64,000 bases of DNA from Okapia johnstoni (lineage: Eukaryota > Chordata > Mammalia > Artiodactyla > Giraffidae), in the NCBI GenBank assembly GCA_024291935.2, contig CM044313.1, forward strand, positions 88,907,001 through 88,971,000. Direction: 5' to 3'. The notes beneath the pieces were generated by a model. That model was not told where the DNA came from. It searched no databases and worked only from the letters and a program-made list of their open reading frames with translations. This document shows positions 10,992-21,639 of this stretch, in pieces. Position 1 is the stretch's first letter. Each line of letters starts with the position of its first letter. Both the position numbers and the translations under genes were made by a program.

Positions 10992-11426
10992 CATATTTGT
11001 ATTATTAATTTAGGACTGCTCATTTTGAAATGAGAAGGCTGTCTTGAATTATCCAAGTGGGATCATTTCAGATGATTGTGAACTTTACCTGTGATCCTAG
11101 AGAACAGCCATATTTAAAGATAGTCCCCAGTCTTCTGTGTTCTGGAAAATGGCTTACTGCAAAAAACTATCCCTTCCCATGTGACTTGGCTAAGACGCAG
11201 GGGCACACACTTTTCTCACCTATAATAAAGACGAACACATACACACACTCTCCATATTCCCATTATTCACTTCATAAATGATTAACTGAACTATTCTGGC
11301 CCTACTGATCAATCGTAACAAATACTTGTAAATCAAACTTCAGTAAATAATCTGTCCTTCCACAGGCCCCAGGAATGTGGCCACCCTCAGCCTGTGCCAG
11401 CCTACAGCCCCTCATTAAGGAACCCT
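10992..11426. other. Unassigned interval
   Basis: No gene or named repeat seen. A short CACACAC tract lies near 11240. It forms the left flank of the BovB copy that begins after 11434. Confidence 0.5.
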
Positions 11427-11434
11427 ATGGGGGA

Positions 11435-12673
11435 GCCAGAGATCAAATTGCCAACATTCACGGGATCATAGAGAAAGCAAGGAAATTCAAGAAAAACATT
11501 TACCTCTGTTTCATTGACTATGCTAAAGTCTTTGACGGTGTGGATCATAACAAACTGTGGAAAACTCTTAAAGAGATGGAAATACCAAACCATCTTACCT
11601 GTCTCCTGAGAAACTTGAATGCAGGTCAAGAAGCAACAATCAGAACCCTGTGTGGAACAATTGACTGGTTCAGAATTGAAGAAGGAGTATGACAAGGCTG
11701 TTCATTGTCACCCTGTTTATTTAACTTATGTGCTGAGAATATCATGAGAAATGCCAGGCTGGATGAGTTATAAGCTGGAACAAGACTGCTGGGAGAAATA
11801 TCAATAACTTCAGATATGTGGATGATATCACTCTCATGGCAGAAAGTAAAGAGGAACTAAAGAACGTCTTGATGAGAGTGAAGGAGGAGAGTACAAAAGC
11901 CAGCTTAGAATTAAATATTAAAAAAGTTAAGATTGTGGCATCTGGCCCCATCTCTTCATGGCAAATAGAAGGGGAAAACATGGAAGCAGTGACACATTTC
12001 CACTTCTCGGGCTCTAAAATCTCTGCGGATGGTAACTGCAGCCATGAGATTAGTAGACGACTGCTTCTCGGCAGGAAAGCTATGACAAATCTTGTCAGTG
12101 TGCCTGATTCATGTTGAGGTATGACAGAAAACATCAACATTCTGTAAAGCAACTATCCTTCAATTAAAAAGTAATTTTTTTAAAAAAAAAACCAAAGACA
12201 TAACTTTGCCAACAAAGGTCTGTAAAGTTAGGGTTATTGTCTTTCCAGTAGCCACATACAGTTGTGAGAGTTGGACCATAAAGAAAGCAGAGCGCTGAAG
12301 AATTGATGCTTTTGAATTTGGTACTGGGGAAGACTCTTGAAAGTTCCTTGAACAGCAAGGAGATCAAACCAGTCAATCCTAAGGAAAATCAACCCGGTAA
12401 ACTCACTTGAAGGGCTGATGCTGAAGCTGAAGCTCCAATACTTTGGCCACCTGATGTGAAGAGCCGACTCATTGGAAAAGACCCTGATGCTGGGAAAGAT
12501 TGAAGACAGAAGGAGAAGAGGGCAATAGGGGTGAGATGGATGAACGGTATCACTGATGCAATGGACGTGAACTTGGGCAAATTCTGGGAGATGGTGTGGG
12601 ACAGAGAAGCCTGGCGTGCTGCCATCCATGTGGTTGCAAAGAGTTGGACACAACTAGGCAACTGAACAACAAC
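11435..12673 (+). mobile_element. BovB LINE, 5'-truncated, interrupted by an L1 tail
   Basis: Covers the RT domain and C-terminal region in three broken frames. Readable pieces are RDQIANIHGIIEKARKF, FIDYAKVFDGVDHNKLW, an RT box YVDD at about 11815-11826 (family YADD), then KIVASGPISSW, and after the L1 insert the C-terminal part to the 3' tail at CTGAACAACAAC. It carries stops (for example in the QGCILSPC motif, read TGACAAGG) and frameshifts. ATGGGGGA (11427-11434 and 12674-12681) looks like the target-site duplication. Non-functional. Confidence 0.93.
12095..12191 (+). mobile_element. L1 3'-end insert inside BovB
   Basis: The BovB text is broken after TATGACAAATCTTG and resumes at GACATAACTTTGCC. 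The 97 bp between read as the 3' end of a ruminant L1 (TGATTCATGTTGAGGTATG, then TTCAATTAAAAAGTAA) with a T/A-rich tail. A short, strongly 5'-truncated L1 that landed in an already resident BovB. Confidence 0.8.
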
Positions 12674-12839
12674 ATGGGGGAAGAGGCTGCCTTCAAGGTA
12701 TGTTTTTCTTTGATCTACTCTCCAATCAGACCACCTGTTTTATCCCAATTCCCTGAACCATTTCATCTCACTTCCCTGCACTGTATTCTTTCTAGTCTAT
12801 TTTGCTCGTTCCATTAAAACAGGAATCTTAGCAGGAAAG

Positions 12840-13040
12840 TCAGAGGTATAAACTATCAGGTATAAAATAAGCTGCAACAAAACACTGTATAACACGTGGA
12901 ATATAGCCAATACGTTATAATAATTATAAATGAAAGATTACCTTAAACATTTAGAATTGTTATATTGTACACCTGTACCTTATATAATATTTACTGTACA
13001 GCATATATAATTCAATAGAAAATTTTAAAAATAAAAATCT
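12840..13040 (+). mobile_element. L1 3'-UTR fragment
   Basis: Contains TATTGTACACCTGTACCTTA, then TATAATATTTACTGTACAGC and an AT-rich end, the wording of artiodactyl L1 3' ends. Edges are approximate and the copy is diverged. Confidence 0.6.
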
Positions 13041-13119
13041 TATTTTGCTTATCTTCCGTGACACTTGCAGATCTTATGTTTAGAAGATTCTCTCTATTGC
13101 AGAAGTATTTCCAAATAAA

Positions 13120-13608
13120 GTTTCTTCTAACATAACCCTGGGTTTGTTTTGAATTATAGAGTTCAATGTACTCACAAGGATTCTTATAAGAGGAAGCAGT
13201 AGAGTTAGGGGGACCTGGTGGCTGACAGTAAAGAATCTGCCTGAAATGCAGGAGACCTGGGTTCAATCCCTGGGCCAGGAAGATCCCGTGGAGAAGAGAA
13301 TGATAGAGTTAGAGAGAGAATATATGACCACAGAGCAGATGTTGGAATGATGCCAAAGCATAACACAACCCTAGTCCCATGATGCAAACAATCATGAAAC
13401 ACAAGCCTCCTCTAAAGGCTAGAAAAGGCAAGGACATGGATTCTTCCCGAGAACCTCCAGGAGGAAACAGATGAGCTGACTCTTGACTTTAGCCCATTGT
13501 TTTATTTTGAATTTATCACTAATAGAACAGTATAATAATAAATTTGCATTGTTTTAAGCCACCATATATGTGGAAATTTGTTACAGAAATAATAGGAAAC
13601 TAATACAC
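13120..13608 (+). repeat. MLT1-type ERVL-MaLR LTR
   Basis: Landmarks in order: GGATTCTTATAAGAGGAAGC near the middle, AATAATAAATTTGCATTG, TTTTAAGCCACC, then AATTTGTTACAG and GGAAACTAATAC at the 3' end. The ending is the MLT1 signature. A tRNA-derived SINE head is inserted at 13209-13303. Confidence 0.78.
13209..13303 (+). mobile_element. Bov-tA head-only fragment
   Basis: Only the tRNA-Glu-like head is present (GGACCTGGTGGCTGACAG to GATCCCGTGGAGAAGAGAA) and the Bov-A part is absent. It is flanked by TAGAGTTAG (13200-13208 and 13304-13312), so the shortened unit is itself the inserted molecule. Confidence 0.85.
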
Positions 13609-14520
13609 TTCTTGTGTAAATTTGGCCAAGTCTGTTCTTAATTTCCCCAATGTAAAATGACAATGTTTAGTAGGTTACTTTTTAAGGACATGTTTAGTTT
13701 AATATTCTGTTATAATATTGTGTCCAAGGTCAGATGCACAGAGTATTAAGCCACAATATTGTGTTCAAGGTCAGATGCACAGAGTGTTAAGCCAAATAGC
13801 ACAATTTTGCAGGTTTTGAACTTAGACTTAAAATGTCAGGTATCAAGTACTGAAATAGCAAGATGGTTTGGGCTACGGAGATATGAATACACTGGGTGCA
13901 AGGAGAGCATCTAATATTCTAGTGTAGTGAGCTTGTGATTACGTCAAAAAGACTAGTCAATCATGACAAAATGCAAATATAAGACTATAAGAGGCGAGAA
14001 GCAGAACCCAATGACCAAGTAAACAACCAAACCACCAAGAGAAAAGCTCGACCACCAAGACTGGGTAAGAGGTAAAAGTGGAAGTGACAGATTGAATGAC
14101 TCTCTTGAGAGGCTCTCTCCACTCTTTTCAGGGTAAGAATTAGGTTTAACCCCAGGGTCAAAACCTGCCCATAGATTAAGATCAATCTAGGTCTGAAAAT
14201 GCCAGCCTCAGACACAGAACTCACATAGTTCAGGAAATTCAGGCAAAGGAAGAGCTTTGACAGTGTGACAGTGTCACAAAGGTATAACCTTTTGTGTCAA
14301 CTTCTGATAAAGCAGCAGTAATTACCATAAATTACCCCTGAAGGATTTTAAAAATGTACGGGGAAATTATCGATATTTTTAGGCTTCTCAAGAGTCCTAG
14401 GGCTTTGAAAACTATATAGTCTTATGAATAAAATACCTCCTAGAATACTAATATTTTAAATTATATATAATTATATATGTGTATTATAAAAAAGGTCTGA
14501 GATATTTATGAAGTTATAAA
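13609..14520. other. Unassigned interval with a 41-bp tandem duplication
   Basis: No gene. The duplicated unit at 13714-13795 is listed separately. The rest, including the minus-strand open stretch at about 13985-14224, has no recognisable product or repeat. Confidence 0.5.
13714..13795. repeat. Two-copy 41-bp tandem duplication
   Basis: Units 13714-13754 and 13755-13795 share AATATTGTGT, AAGGTCAGATGCACAGAG and TTAAGCCA, with about three differences. A direct head-to-tail duplication in otherwise unassigned DNA. Confidence 0.93.
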
Positions 14521-14521
14521 G

Positions 14522-15090
14522 TTATACTAGCCTGATCAGGAGGCCATAACAAAATACCACAGATTAGTTGGCTGAATAACAGAATTCTTTTTTCACATTT
14601 CTAAAGCTAGAAAGATTTCCCAAGGTGGCACTAGTGGTAAAGAACACGCCTGCTAATGCAGAAGATTTAAGAGACACAGGTTTAATTCTTGGGTCAGGAA
14701 GATCCCCTGGAGAAGGGCATGGCAATACACTCCAGTATTCTTGCCTGGAGAATCCCATGGACAGAGGAGCCTGGAGGGCTACAGTTCATAGGGTCACAAA
14801 GAGTCGGACACGCCTGAGGTAACTTAGCACCGAGGCTAGAAGTCCAAAACAGAGTGTCTGTTATCTGGTCTGGTTAGCTACTCTAGCTGGATTTCAGTCA
14901 TCCTTCTTTTTGCTGTGTCTTCACATGTCAGACAGCTCTGGTGTATCTTACTCTTCCTATAAGAGCATCTGTATTATCAAACAGGACTCCGCCCTTATGA
15001 GCTCAATTAACCTTGATCATCTCTTTGAAGGTCTTATCTCCAACACCCAGGTGGTGTTTAACATATAAATTATGGGAATACAAATCAGTC
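14522..15090 (-). repeat. MLT1-type ERVL-MaLR LTR, antisense, split by a SINE
   Basis: The plus strand shows CCATAACAAAATACCACAG, then GAGGCTAGAAGTCC, CTGTGTCTTCACATGTC and AAGGTCTTATCTCCAAC, the reverse-complement order of MLT1. About 350 bp once the SINE is removed. Confidence 0.75.
14613..14834 (+). mobile_element. Bov-tA SINE
   Basis: Complete unit in the CCCAAGGTGGCACTAGTGG head subfamily, ending in CTTAGCACC. It is flanked by GCTAGAA (14606-14612 and 14835-14841). Inserted in the antisense MLT1. Confidence 0.94.
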
Positions 15091-15810
15091 TATAGAAAAA
15101 ATTAAACATTATGATTTGCTTATTATTAAATAAACCCCATTTATTTTGGTGGAAACAGAAAGCAATAAATAAGTAATAACAAAATTATCCACATTCCTAC
15201 TCCCACGTCAAATGCTCAGCATTACATTTCATTATAGTGACAATTCTGTATATGTTGCTTGTACAAAAAAAAACCTTAAAATTTTAGTATTATGATGTTT
15301 ATTTCTATTAAAATAAACTTGACAGAAATGATTTTTTAAGAGCTTTAAAATATTTTTACAAATAGATGATCAGAAGAATGTTTCTGAGTAAAAGACACAA
15401 ATGGTAGCATATTTTTCATCTTTCATCAGTTTGTCTGTCTTTATATTGTTTTTTCAAGTGGAAGATTCATTAATGTTGCACATCAGGTTCTCCCCAGTAA
15501 CTATTCCCATAATCTGTCTCTGTCACAGCTCCTCAGTGCCCCCAGTATCAGTAGTTACCACAAATGGGTCACATATGAGCCAAAGTCCTTAGTGCTGGGG
15601 CTTCTGGATGGGCCCTTGAATACGCAAGCTCTCTTGCTGGTAATGGCCACATCTACTAACCCGAGGGCATTGTAAAATATGATTATCTATGTATGCCTCA
15701 GTCTGAAAGTGTTTAGGAGGCACTGCTGAACTCTCACGTTCTAAGGATACTGTGATGAACACATTCATGAGCCAAAGCATATTCAGTGTTTCATGTTTCA
15801 TTAATATTAG
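15091..15810. other. Unassigned interval
   Basis: No gene or named element seen. A moderately GC-richer patch lies at 15480-15720, with no convincing open frame on either strand. Confidence 0.5.
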
Positions 15811-16034
15811 ATTGGGCTTCCCAAATGGCGCTAGTGGTAAAGACACACCCGCCAATGCAGAAGACATAAGAGATGTGGGTTTGATCCCTGGGTTTGGGAA
15901 GATCCCCTGCACGAGGGCATGGCAACCCACTCCAGTATTCTTGCCTGGAGAATCTCATATACAGAGGAGCCTGGTTGGCTACAGACCATAGGGTCACACA
16001 GAATACGACACAACTGAAGCGACCTAGCATGCAA
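15811..16034 (+). mobile_element. Bov-tA SINE
   Basis: Full unit of the GGCTTCCCAAATGGCGCTAG head type, ending in CGACCTAGCATGCAA, with TAATATTAG on both sides (15802-15810 and 16035-16043). Confidence 0.96.
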
Positions 16035-16062
16035 TAATATTAGGTTAAACTCCCCTAAGTAA

Positions 16063-16214
16063 AAAAATGAGATGGTTAGATAGCATCACCAACTCAATGG
16101 ACATGAATCTGAGCAAACTCCCAGGAGACAGTAGAGGACAGAAGACCTCGCACACATCAGTTCATGGGGCTGCAAAGAACTGGGTATGAATAAGCGATTG
16201 AATAACAACAATCT
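16063..16214 (+). mobile_element. BovB 3'-end fragment
   Basis: GATGGTTAGATAGCATCACC to GCGATTGAATAACAACAA, the last ~150 bp of BovB, heavily mutated. No target-site duplication could be fixed. Confidence 0.88.
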
Positions 16215-16315
16215 CTAAGTAAACGATTAGTTAGAAGGAACGTAGCTTTCAAGTAAATGGTGCATACTGCAAGACTGCTTTGTATATAAGTTGTATCAGT
16301 TCACAGAACCACTGT

Positions 16316-16678
16316 TATGGATTGAATTGTGTTCCCCCAACATTCATGTGGAAGCCCTAAACCCTAATATTTGGGGATACGATCCTTAAGAAGACAATTA
16401 AAATTAAATGAGGACATACTAGCGTGGTCCTAATCCCAAATAATGGATTTTCCTATAAAAAGAGAGATACCAGAAGTGCATATTAACGGAAGAAAGGCTG
16501 TGTGTGGACACAGAGATGTATCCGCAAGACAGGAAGAGAAGTCTCACTAGAAACCACCACTTTTGGCACCTTGATCTTTGACTTCTAGTCTCCAGGACTG
16601 TGAGAAAATAAATTTTGTTGTTAAAGACACCCAGCATATGGTATTTTGTTACAGCAACTTGAACAAACAAATACACTC
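16316..16678 (+). repeat. MLT1-type ERVL-MaLR LTR
   Basis: GGAAGCCCTAAACCCTAAT near the start, CACCTTGATCTTTGACTTC, CCAGGACTGTGAGAAAATAA, then GACACCCAGCATATGG and TTTTGTTACAGCAACTTGA at the end. A near-complete MLT1 layout of about 360 bp. Confidence 0.85.
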
Positions 16679-17391
16679 ACTAACAAATTATGATATCCCT
16701 TTTTATATTAATTACCTACTATTAATGAAATAATGATATAAAGAGATAAAAGGAAAGAAAGAATGAGAAAAGTTAAAGAAATAACTATAATACCTACGAT
16801 AGTATATAATATCACTCAAACTGTATGTGTTTGTATGTGTGCAAGTGTGTAGTGCATTCATGGAGGAGTTTTCATAAAGAATTGATTTCTAAACTCAAAG
16901 AGATTGGAACACTATTACTTTTCCAGTGCATATTGTGATTGCCAAAGCAAGCAGTATTAAAAGGACAGAGAAAACACAATGATTTCAGAAAATTTTTATG
17001 CAGTAAAGAATCAGTAAATAGAGAGTGAATTTTGAAATATTTTTATGCATAAAAAATTGTAACATATTTTAGAAAAAGTGAAATGATTTTTGAGGAAATT
17101 GATAGCATTCTCAAAAACTACCAGTAGATGGTGTAACAGGAGTAATCAAAATTAAGAAAACACCTATGCATAATTTCTCAATAACCACTCTTTAATTGTT
17201 TTGTTGAAGAGAGTTTTTTTGTTTTTAATAATATGAGTTACTTTATGAGAAAGTGCCTATATAAAGTGTATTTAAGTTATCTCCACAGTATTTTAAAACT
17301 GCCACAATTGACTCAAACATAAGTAGGAGAAAAGATATGACATTATTTCTCTCCTTTCATTAAGTTCCACGCACAGACATTTCAAAGTTCA
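16679..17391. other. AT-rich unassigned interval
   Basis: No gene or element recognised. A GTATGTGTTTGTATGTGTG patch lies at about 16822-16850. Confidence 0.55.
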
Positions 17392-17599
17392 CTTGCTTCC
17401 CTGGTAGCTCAGATGGTAAAGAATCTGCCTGCAATGCAGACCAGGGTTCGATCCCTGGGTTGGGAAGATCCCCTGGAGAAGCAAATGGCAATCCACTCCA
17501 CTTTTCTTGCCTGGAGAATTCCATGGACAAAGGAGCTTGGAGGGCTACAGCCTATAGGGTTGCAAAGAGTCAGACACAACTGAGCGAGTAACACACACC
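17392..17599 (+). mobile_element. Bov-tA SINE
   Basis: GCTTCCCTGGTAGCTCAGATG head and a full Bov-A part ending GACACAACTGAGCGAG, with a short ACACAC tail. No clear target-site duplication. Confidence 0.95.
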
Positions 17600-17770
17600 T
17601 GCATTTAATACTTCATAGATTTCATGCATAGACTTCATGCATTTAATAAAATACATGCATAGTATATGTGTCTTTTTTTCTCCTAACACAGCAATTCTCT
17701 TTCATAAGACAACATTAATGTAATCCACACTGCTCTGTGAAAAAATAGTGCCTATCTTATAAAAAAACAC

Positions 17771-17985
17771 AGTCATACCTTGGTATCCAGGGGGCATTGT
17801 TTCCAAGAGCCCCCATGAATACCAAAATCCCAGTATGCTCAATAGAGGTCCTCTCTATCCATAGTTCCCCATCCAGGATTCAACCAACTGAAGATTCTGT
17901 AGAACTGTAGGAATTTTTTTTTTAAATATCCAAATATAAGTTGACCTGCACAGTTTAAAATCCTGTTGGCCCAGAGTTTACTGTA
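17771..17985 (+). repeat. Tigger-type DNA transposon remnant (non-autonomous)
   Basis: CAGTCATACCTTGGTATCC, then AATACCAAAATCCCAGTATG, then GGATTCAACCAACTGAAG and an end reading TTTACTGTA. These are landmarks of Tigger (pogo-like) elements in the right order. The interior is deleted, as in MITE-like derivatives. No transposase remains. Confidence 0.72.
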
Positions 17986-18754
17986 TATTGCTAGAATTGA
18001 ATTAAACAATATATTTGTTATTCTCTTACTAACAGAGATTACATATGTATCAAAGAATATATATTTAATGAGTTAAGATTGTTCCAGCTATTAGAATTTC
18101 ATGAATTGTTACACTAGGTGACCTCTCCAGGCAAACTAGTGCAAAATCAAAATTACAGTGTGTAAAATATGAAAGCGCAACCTCTTGCACATCTCTATAT
18201 TTTACACTGTATGACCACTGTCACTAAAGCTCCCTGTCTACTATGTGGCTGGAATAATGACAATTACTTGATGTTCTCTGTGAAGTAGTGTGATCATGAT
18301 CATTTTTAGAATTTGTTTAGCTTCCTTCTTTTCATGTTTCTATTTATTAGGGTCAGTTATTCATGAGATATACCTCCCAATCCCCTGATTAGGACAGCTT
18401 ACAGATCATCTAAGATTTGTACTGAAAGTATATACACGGGAACCAATTGTGACAGTCAGCTTCCTCCAGTTCTCCACCTACCAGCTCATGTTCAGCACCA
18501 TATTTCCTATTTCTTTTCTGAAGTGAAGTGTGGCCCCATGACCCATTTTTTTTAAACTTTGTATTTTATATTGGAGGATAGCTGGTTAATTTGAACTGTA
18601 TTGATTAAATAACTTCATATTTATTAAGAATATAGGATAGTGCCTGATATGTAGGAAGTAATAGACGAAGTGCTCATGATTGCCCATCACCAATACTAGC
18701 GTCTTAATTACCAAGTCTTTATATTAAGCCCTGAACTCCATGTGAGTCCTTCCA
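17986..18754. other. Unassigned interval
   Basis: No gene or named repeat apart from the imperfect inverted repeat at 18154-18211. Confidence 0.5.
18154..18211. repeat. Imperfect inverted repeat (hairpin-forming)
   Basis: Arms TACAGTGTGTAAAATAT (18154-18170) and ATATTTTACACTGTA (18197-18211) pair over 15 bp with a two-base bulge around a 26-base loop. No TA or other duplication that would make it a clean MITE. Confidence 0.6.
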
Positions 18755-19060
18755 CTTTGTTCTTCTCCTTCAATAGTGTGTTGACTCATCTGGGTCTTTT
18801 GCCTCTCCATATAAAATTTATAGTGTTTTTGTCAATATCCATAAAAGGAATTGCAGGGTTTTTGATTGAAACTGCACTGAGTCTATAGATCAAGTTGGGA
18901 AGAACTGACATTCTGACAGTATGGGATCTTTCTATTCATAAAAATGGAACATCTCTCTATTCATTTAGTTGGATGATTTTGTTCATCAGAGTTTTTAAAT
19001 TGTCCTCATACAGATCTTGTACAAATTTTAATAGATACTGATTGCTATTTAAAGTGTCAT
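18755..19060 (-). mobile_element. L1 ORF2 fragment, antisense
   Basis: The plus strand reads GATCAAGTTGGGAAGAACTG, then GAACATCTCTCTATTCATTT, GTTCATCAGAGTTTTTAAA and CATACAGATCTTGTACA, the reverse complement of the mid-ORF2 (RT/post-RT) region of mammalian L1. Frames are broken. Edges approximate. Confidence 0.8.
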
Positions 19061-19087
19061 TTAAGCATATATGTAGTATGTATCAGT

Positions 19088-19318
19088 GTCTGTGTCTGTG
19101 TGTGTTAAGTCACTTCAGTTGTGTCTGACTCTTTGAGACTCTGTGGACTGTAGTCTGCCAGGCTCCTCTTGTCCATGGGATTCTCTGGGCAAGAATACTG
19201 GAGTGGGTTTCCATGCCCTCCTCCAGGGCATATTCCCGACCAGGGATCGAATCCACATCTTTTATATCCCCTGCATTGGCAAGTGGGTTTTTTACCATTA
19301 GTGCCACCTGGGAAGTGA
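19088..19318 (-). mobile_element. Bov-tA SINE
   Basis: Complete reverse-oriented unit with head at CCCAGGTGGCACTAATGG (minus strand). It is flanked by a 13-bp duplication AGTATGTATCAGT (19075-19087 and 19319-19331). Confidence 0.97.
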
Positions 19319-19427
19319 AGTATGTATCAGTAAGTCAAAACATCTGAAATTAATAAAAATATATTTTTTGAGAAGACTATTTTAATAAGAAGAATGCACC
19401 AACCAAAAGATAAGCAAGCATCTTAAA

Positions 19428-19627
19428 AAAAGTGAAGTTGCTGAGTTGTGTCCAACTCTTTGTACCCCATGGACTGTAGTCTGCCAGGCTCCCCTGTGGG
19501 ATTTCCCAAGCAAGAATACTGGAGGGGGTTGCAATTTCCTTCTCTAGGGGATCTTCCTAGCCCAGGGATCAAACCCAGGTCTCCAGTATTGCAGGCAGAC
19601 TCTTTACTGTCTGAGCCACCAAGGAAA
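19428..19627 (-). mobile_element. Bov-tA SINE
   Basis: Reverse-oriented unit between two copies of CATCTTAAA (19419-19427 and 19628-19636). About 20 bp downstream of the second copy, TATCTTAAAGACTAGGAAT partly repeats the flank again. Confidence 0.95.
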
Positions 19628-19902
19628 CATCTTAAAGATTAGGAATAAAAGTATCTTAAAGACTAGGAATACAAGGACTTTTATAAGGAGGCCAAACAAA
19701 GTTAGATGGGACCAGGATTAGGAATTTGGACAAGAAATGTTTTCCTGAGTTCTATTCAGTTGGTAGGGGTAGCTCTGCCTTCTAATTTTGCCTGAGGCTG
19801 AGAATGCATCTAAGATCAGAATTCTTAGGGTCCTTATTTACAGACTATAAGTTAATGTGAAGTAAATAAAAATTCTGAAAACCAATCATCCCATACATCA
19901 TG

Positions 19903-20536
19903 GATATATTAGTCAAAATTCTCCAGAGACAAAGTTTCTTTAAACAAATAAATAAATATATTTATTTATTTTAAGGAATTAGGTCATGCAATCCCAGAGG
20001 TTGGCAAGTCCAAAATTGGCAGGGTGGAAAACCAGGGAAGAATTGGCATTGGAGCTCAAGGCTCAAGACCATCTGCTGGCAGGTTTCTCTCTTGCTCAGT
20101 CTTTTGTTCCATTCACGCCTTCAGTTGATTAGATGAGGCCTACTTACATTAGGAAGGGGCTTCTCCAGTGGCTCAGTGGTAAAGTATCTCCCTGCAATGC
20201 AGGAGCAATAGGAGATGTGGGTTCGATCCCTGAGACGGGAAGACGGCCTGGAGGAGGGCATGGCAACCCACTTCAGTATTCTTGCCTGGAGAATTCTATG
20301 GACAGAGAAGTCCAGCAGGCCATACGGTTGCAGAGTCAGACACAGCTAAAACGACTTAGCATGCATGAACTTACATTATGGAGGGAAATTTGCTTTAATC
20401 AAATTCCAAAATCTCAATGTTAATCTCACCCAAAAATACCCTCAAAGAAAACACCAAGCATAATAAAGTTTGACCACATATCTGGGCATTGGGGTCCAGC
20501 CAGGTCTGACATATAAAATTAATCATCATAATGAAT
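19903..20536 (-). repeat. MLT2-like ERVL LTR, antisense, split by a SINE
   Basis: The plus strand begins TATTAGTCAAAATTCTCCAG, passes TTAAGGAATTAGGTCATGCA and CTTTTGTTCCATTCACGCC, and ends with AATCTCACCCAAAAATACC and AAAATTAATCATCA: an MLT2 LTR in reverse. About 415 bp without the SINE. A second member of the family seen at 601-1614. Confidence 0.72.
20152..20368 (+). mobile_element. Bov-tA SINE
   Basis: Full unit with tail CTTAGCATGCATG, flanked by ACTTACATTA (20142-20151 and 20369-20378), inside the antisense MLT2-like LTR. Confidence 0.96.
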
Positions 20537-20665
20537 ATGAGGACTTTTTTTTTTTTTGGTCACTCTCTCTTCCCTAACAAGCTGTGACATATAGCAATGT
20601 GCATGGGATTATCTGGGGGTGTTAATTATATAGTCAAATTCAAGACACCTCTATTTAGTATTCTA

Positions 20666-20932
20666 GCTGGAAAAGGAAATGGCAACTCCCTCCAGTACTC
20701 TTGCCTGGAAAATCCCATGGACGGAGAAGCCTGGTGGACTATAGTCCATGGGGTCGCAAAGAATCAGACACGACTGAGCGACTTCACTTTCATTTATTGG
20801 AGAAGGCAATGGCAACCCACTCCAGTGTTCTTGCCTGGAGAATCCCAAGGACGGGGGAGCCTGGTGGGCTTCCACCTATGGGGTCGCACCGAGTCAGCCA
20901 TGACTGAAGTTACTTAGCAGCAGCAGCAGCTG
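20666..20932 (+). mobile_element. Bov-A2 SINE (Bov-A dimer)
   Basis: Two Bov-A units joined by ACTTCACTTTCATTTATTGG, ending in an AGCAGCAGCAGC tail. It is flanked by TTTAGTATTCTA (20654-20665 and 20933-20944). Confidence 0.97.
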
Positions 20933-20944
20933 TTTAGTATTCTA

Positions 20945-21639
20945 ATTCATTAAATTTCAGATAGAGGACATGCATTTACAAATTTAGCAGAATTCCAGGA
21001 AGGATTCAGATACAGGTGGACAGGCACTTTTCTGGAGAAACAGTGTTAGTGTTAGTGATTTTCTTCTGACATTCAGTGTTTAATTAATGCTTTATGAAGT
21101 CATAGAGATTTTATAAACCTGCAATTGTTCATCATGGTGTGGTTTAATAGTCTGGAAATAACATGTTGTGATGTATAATATTCTCTGAATCCATTAGTTT
21201 CTTTAACTTTGTTTTTTTGTCACTAATATACTAGGCTCATTATGCTTACCTTTTTTATCACTCTGAGTAATAAGACTTGCTAAATGTGGACTCTAAATAT
21301 TATCCCCTCTAGATATTCTTTCAGCTGCCTTATTTATTTGATGTTCAGTTAACATTGGCAGTGAATCAGTTGAATAATGATACCAAAAGCTTTTAGCAAT
21401 TTTCTTATTAGAACATGTATATTGGTCTTAAAAATACATATGCATAAAACTGTCTACTTAGTTCAAAATAAAGGAATAGAAATACAGTAAAATGAAAATA
21501 AATGAATTCATATCAATTAAAATATATGTAAATCAAAAAAAATAATTAATATAAACTTATATACTCAACAAACTAAAGGTTTGAATTTTCATACAATTAA
21601 TTTTTCATATTTGGATAATTTAATTACCAATACTCGGAA
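20945..21639. other. AT-rich unassigned interval
   Basis: No gene or named repeat. It abuts the 3'-truncated end of the BovB copy that starts at about 21640. Confidence 0.5.
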
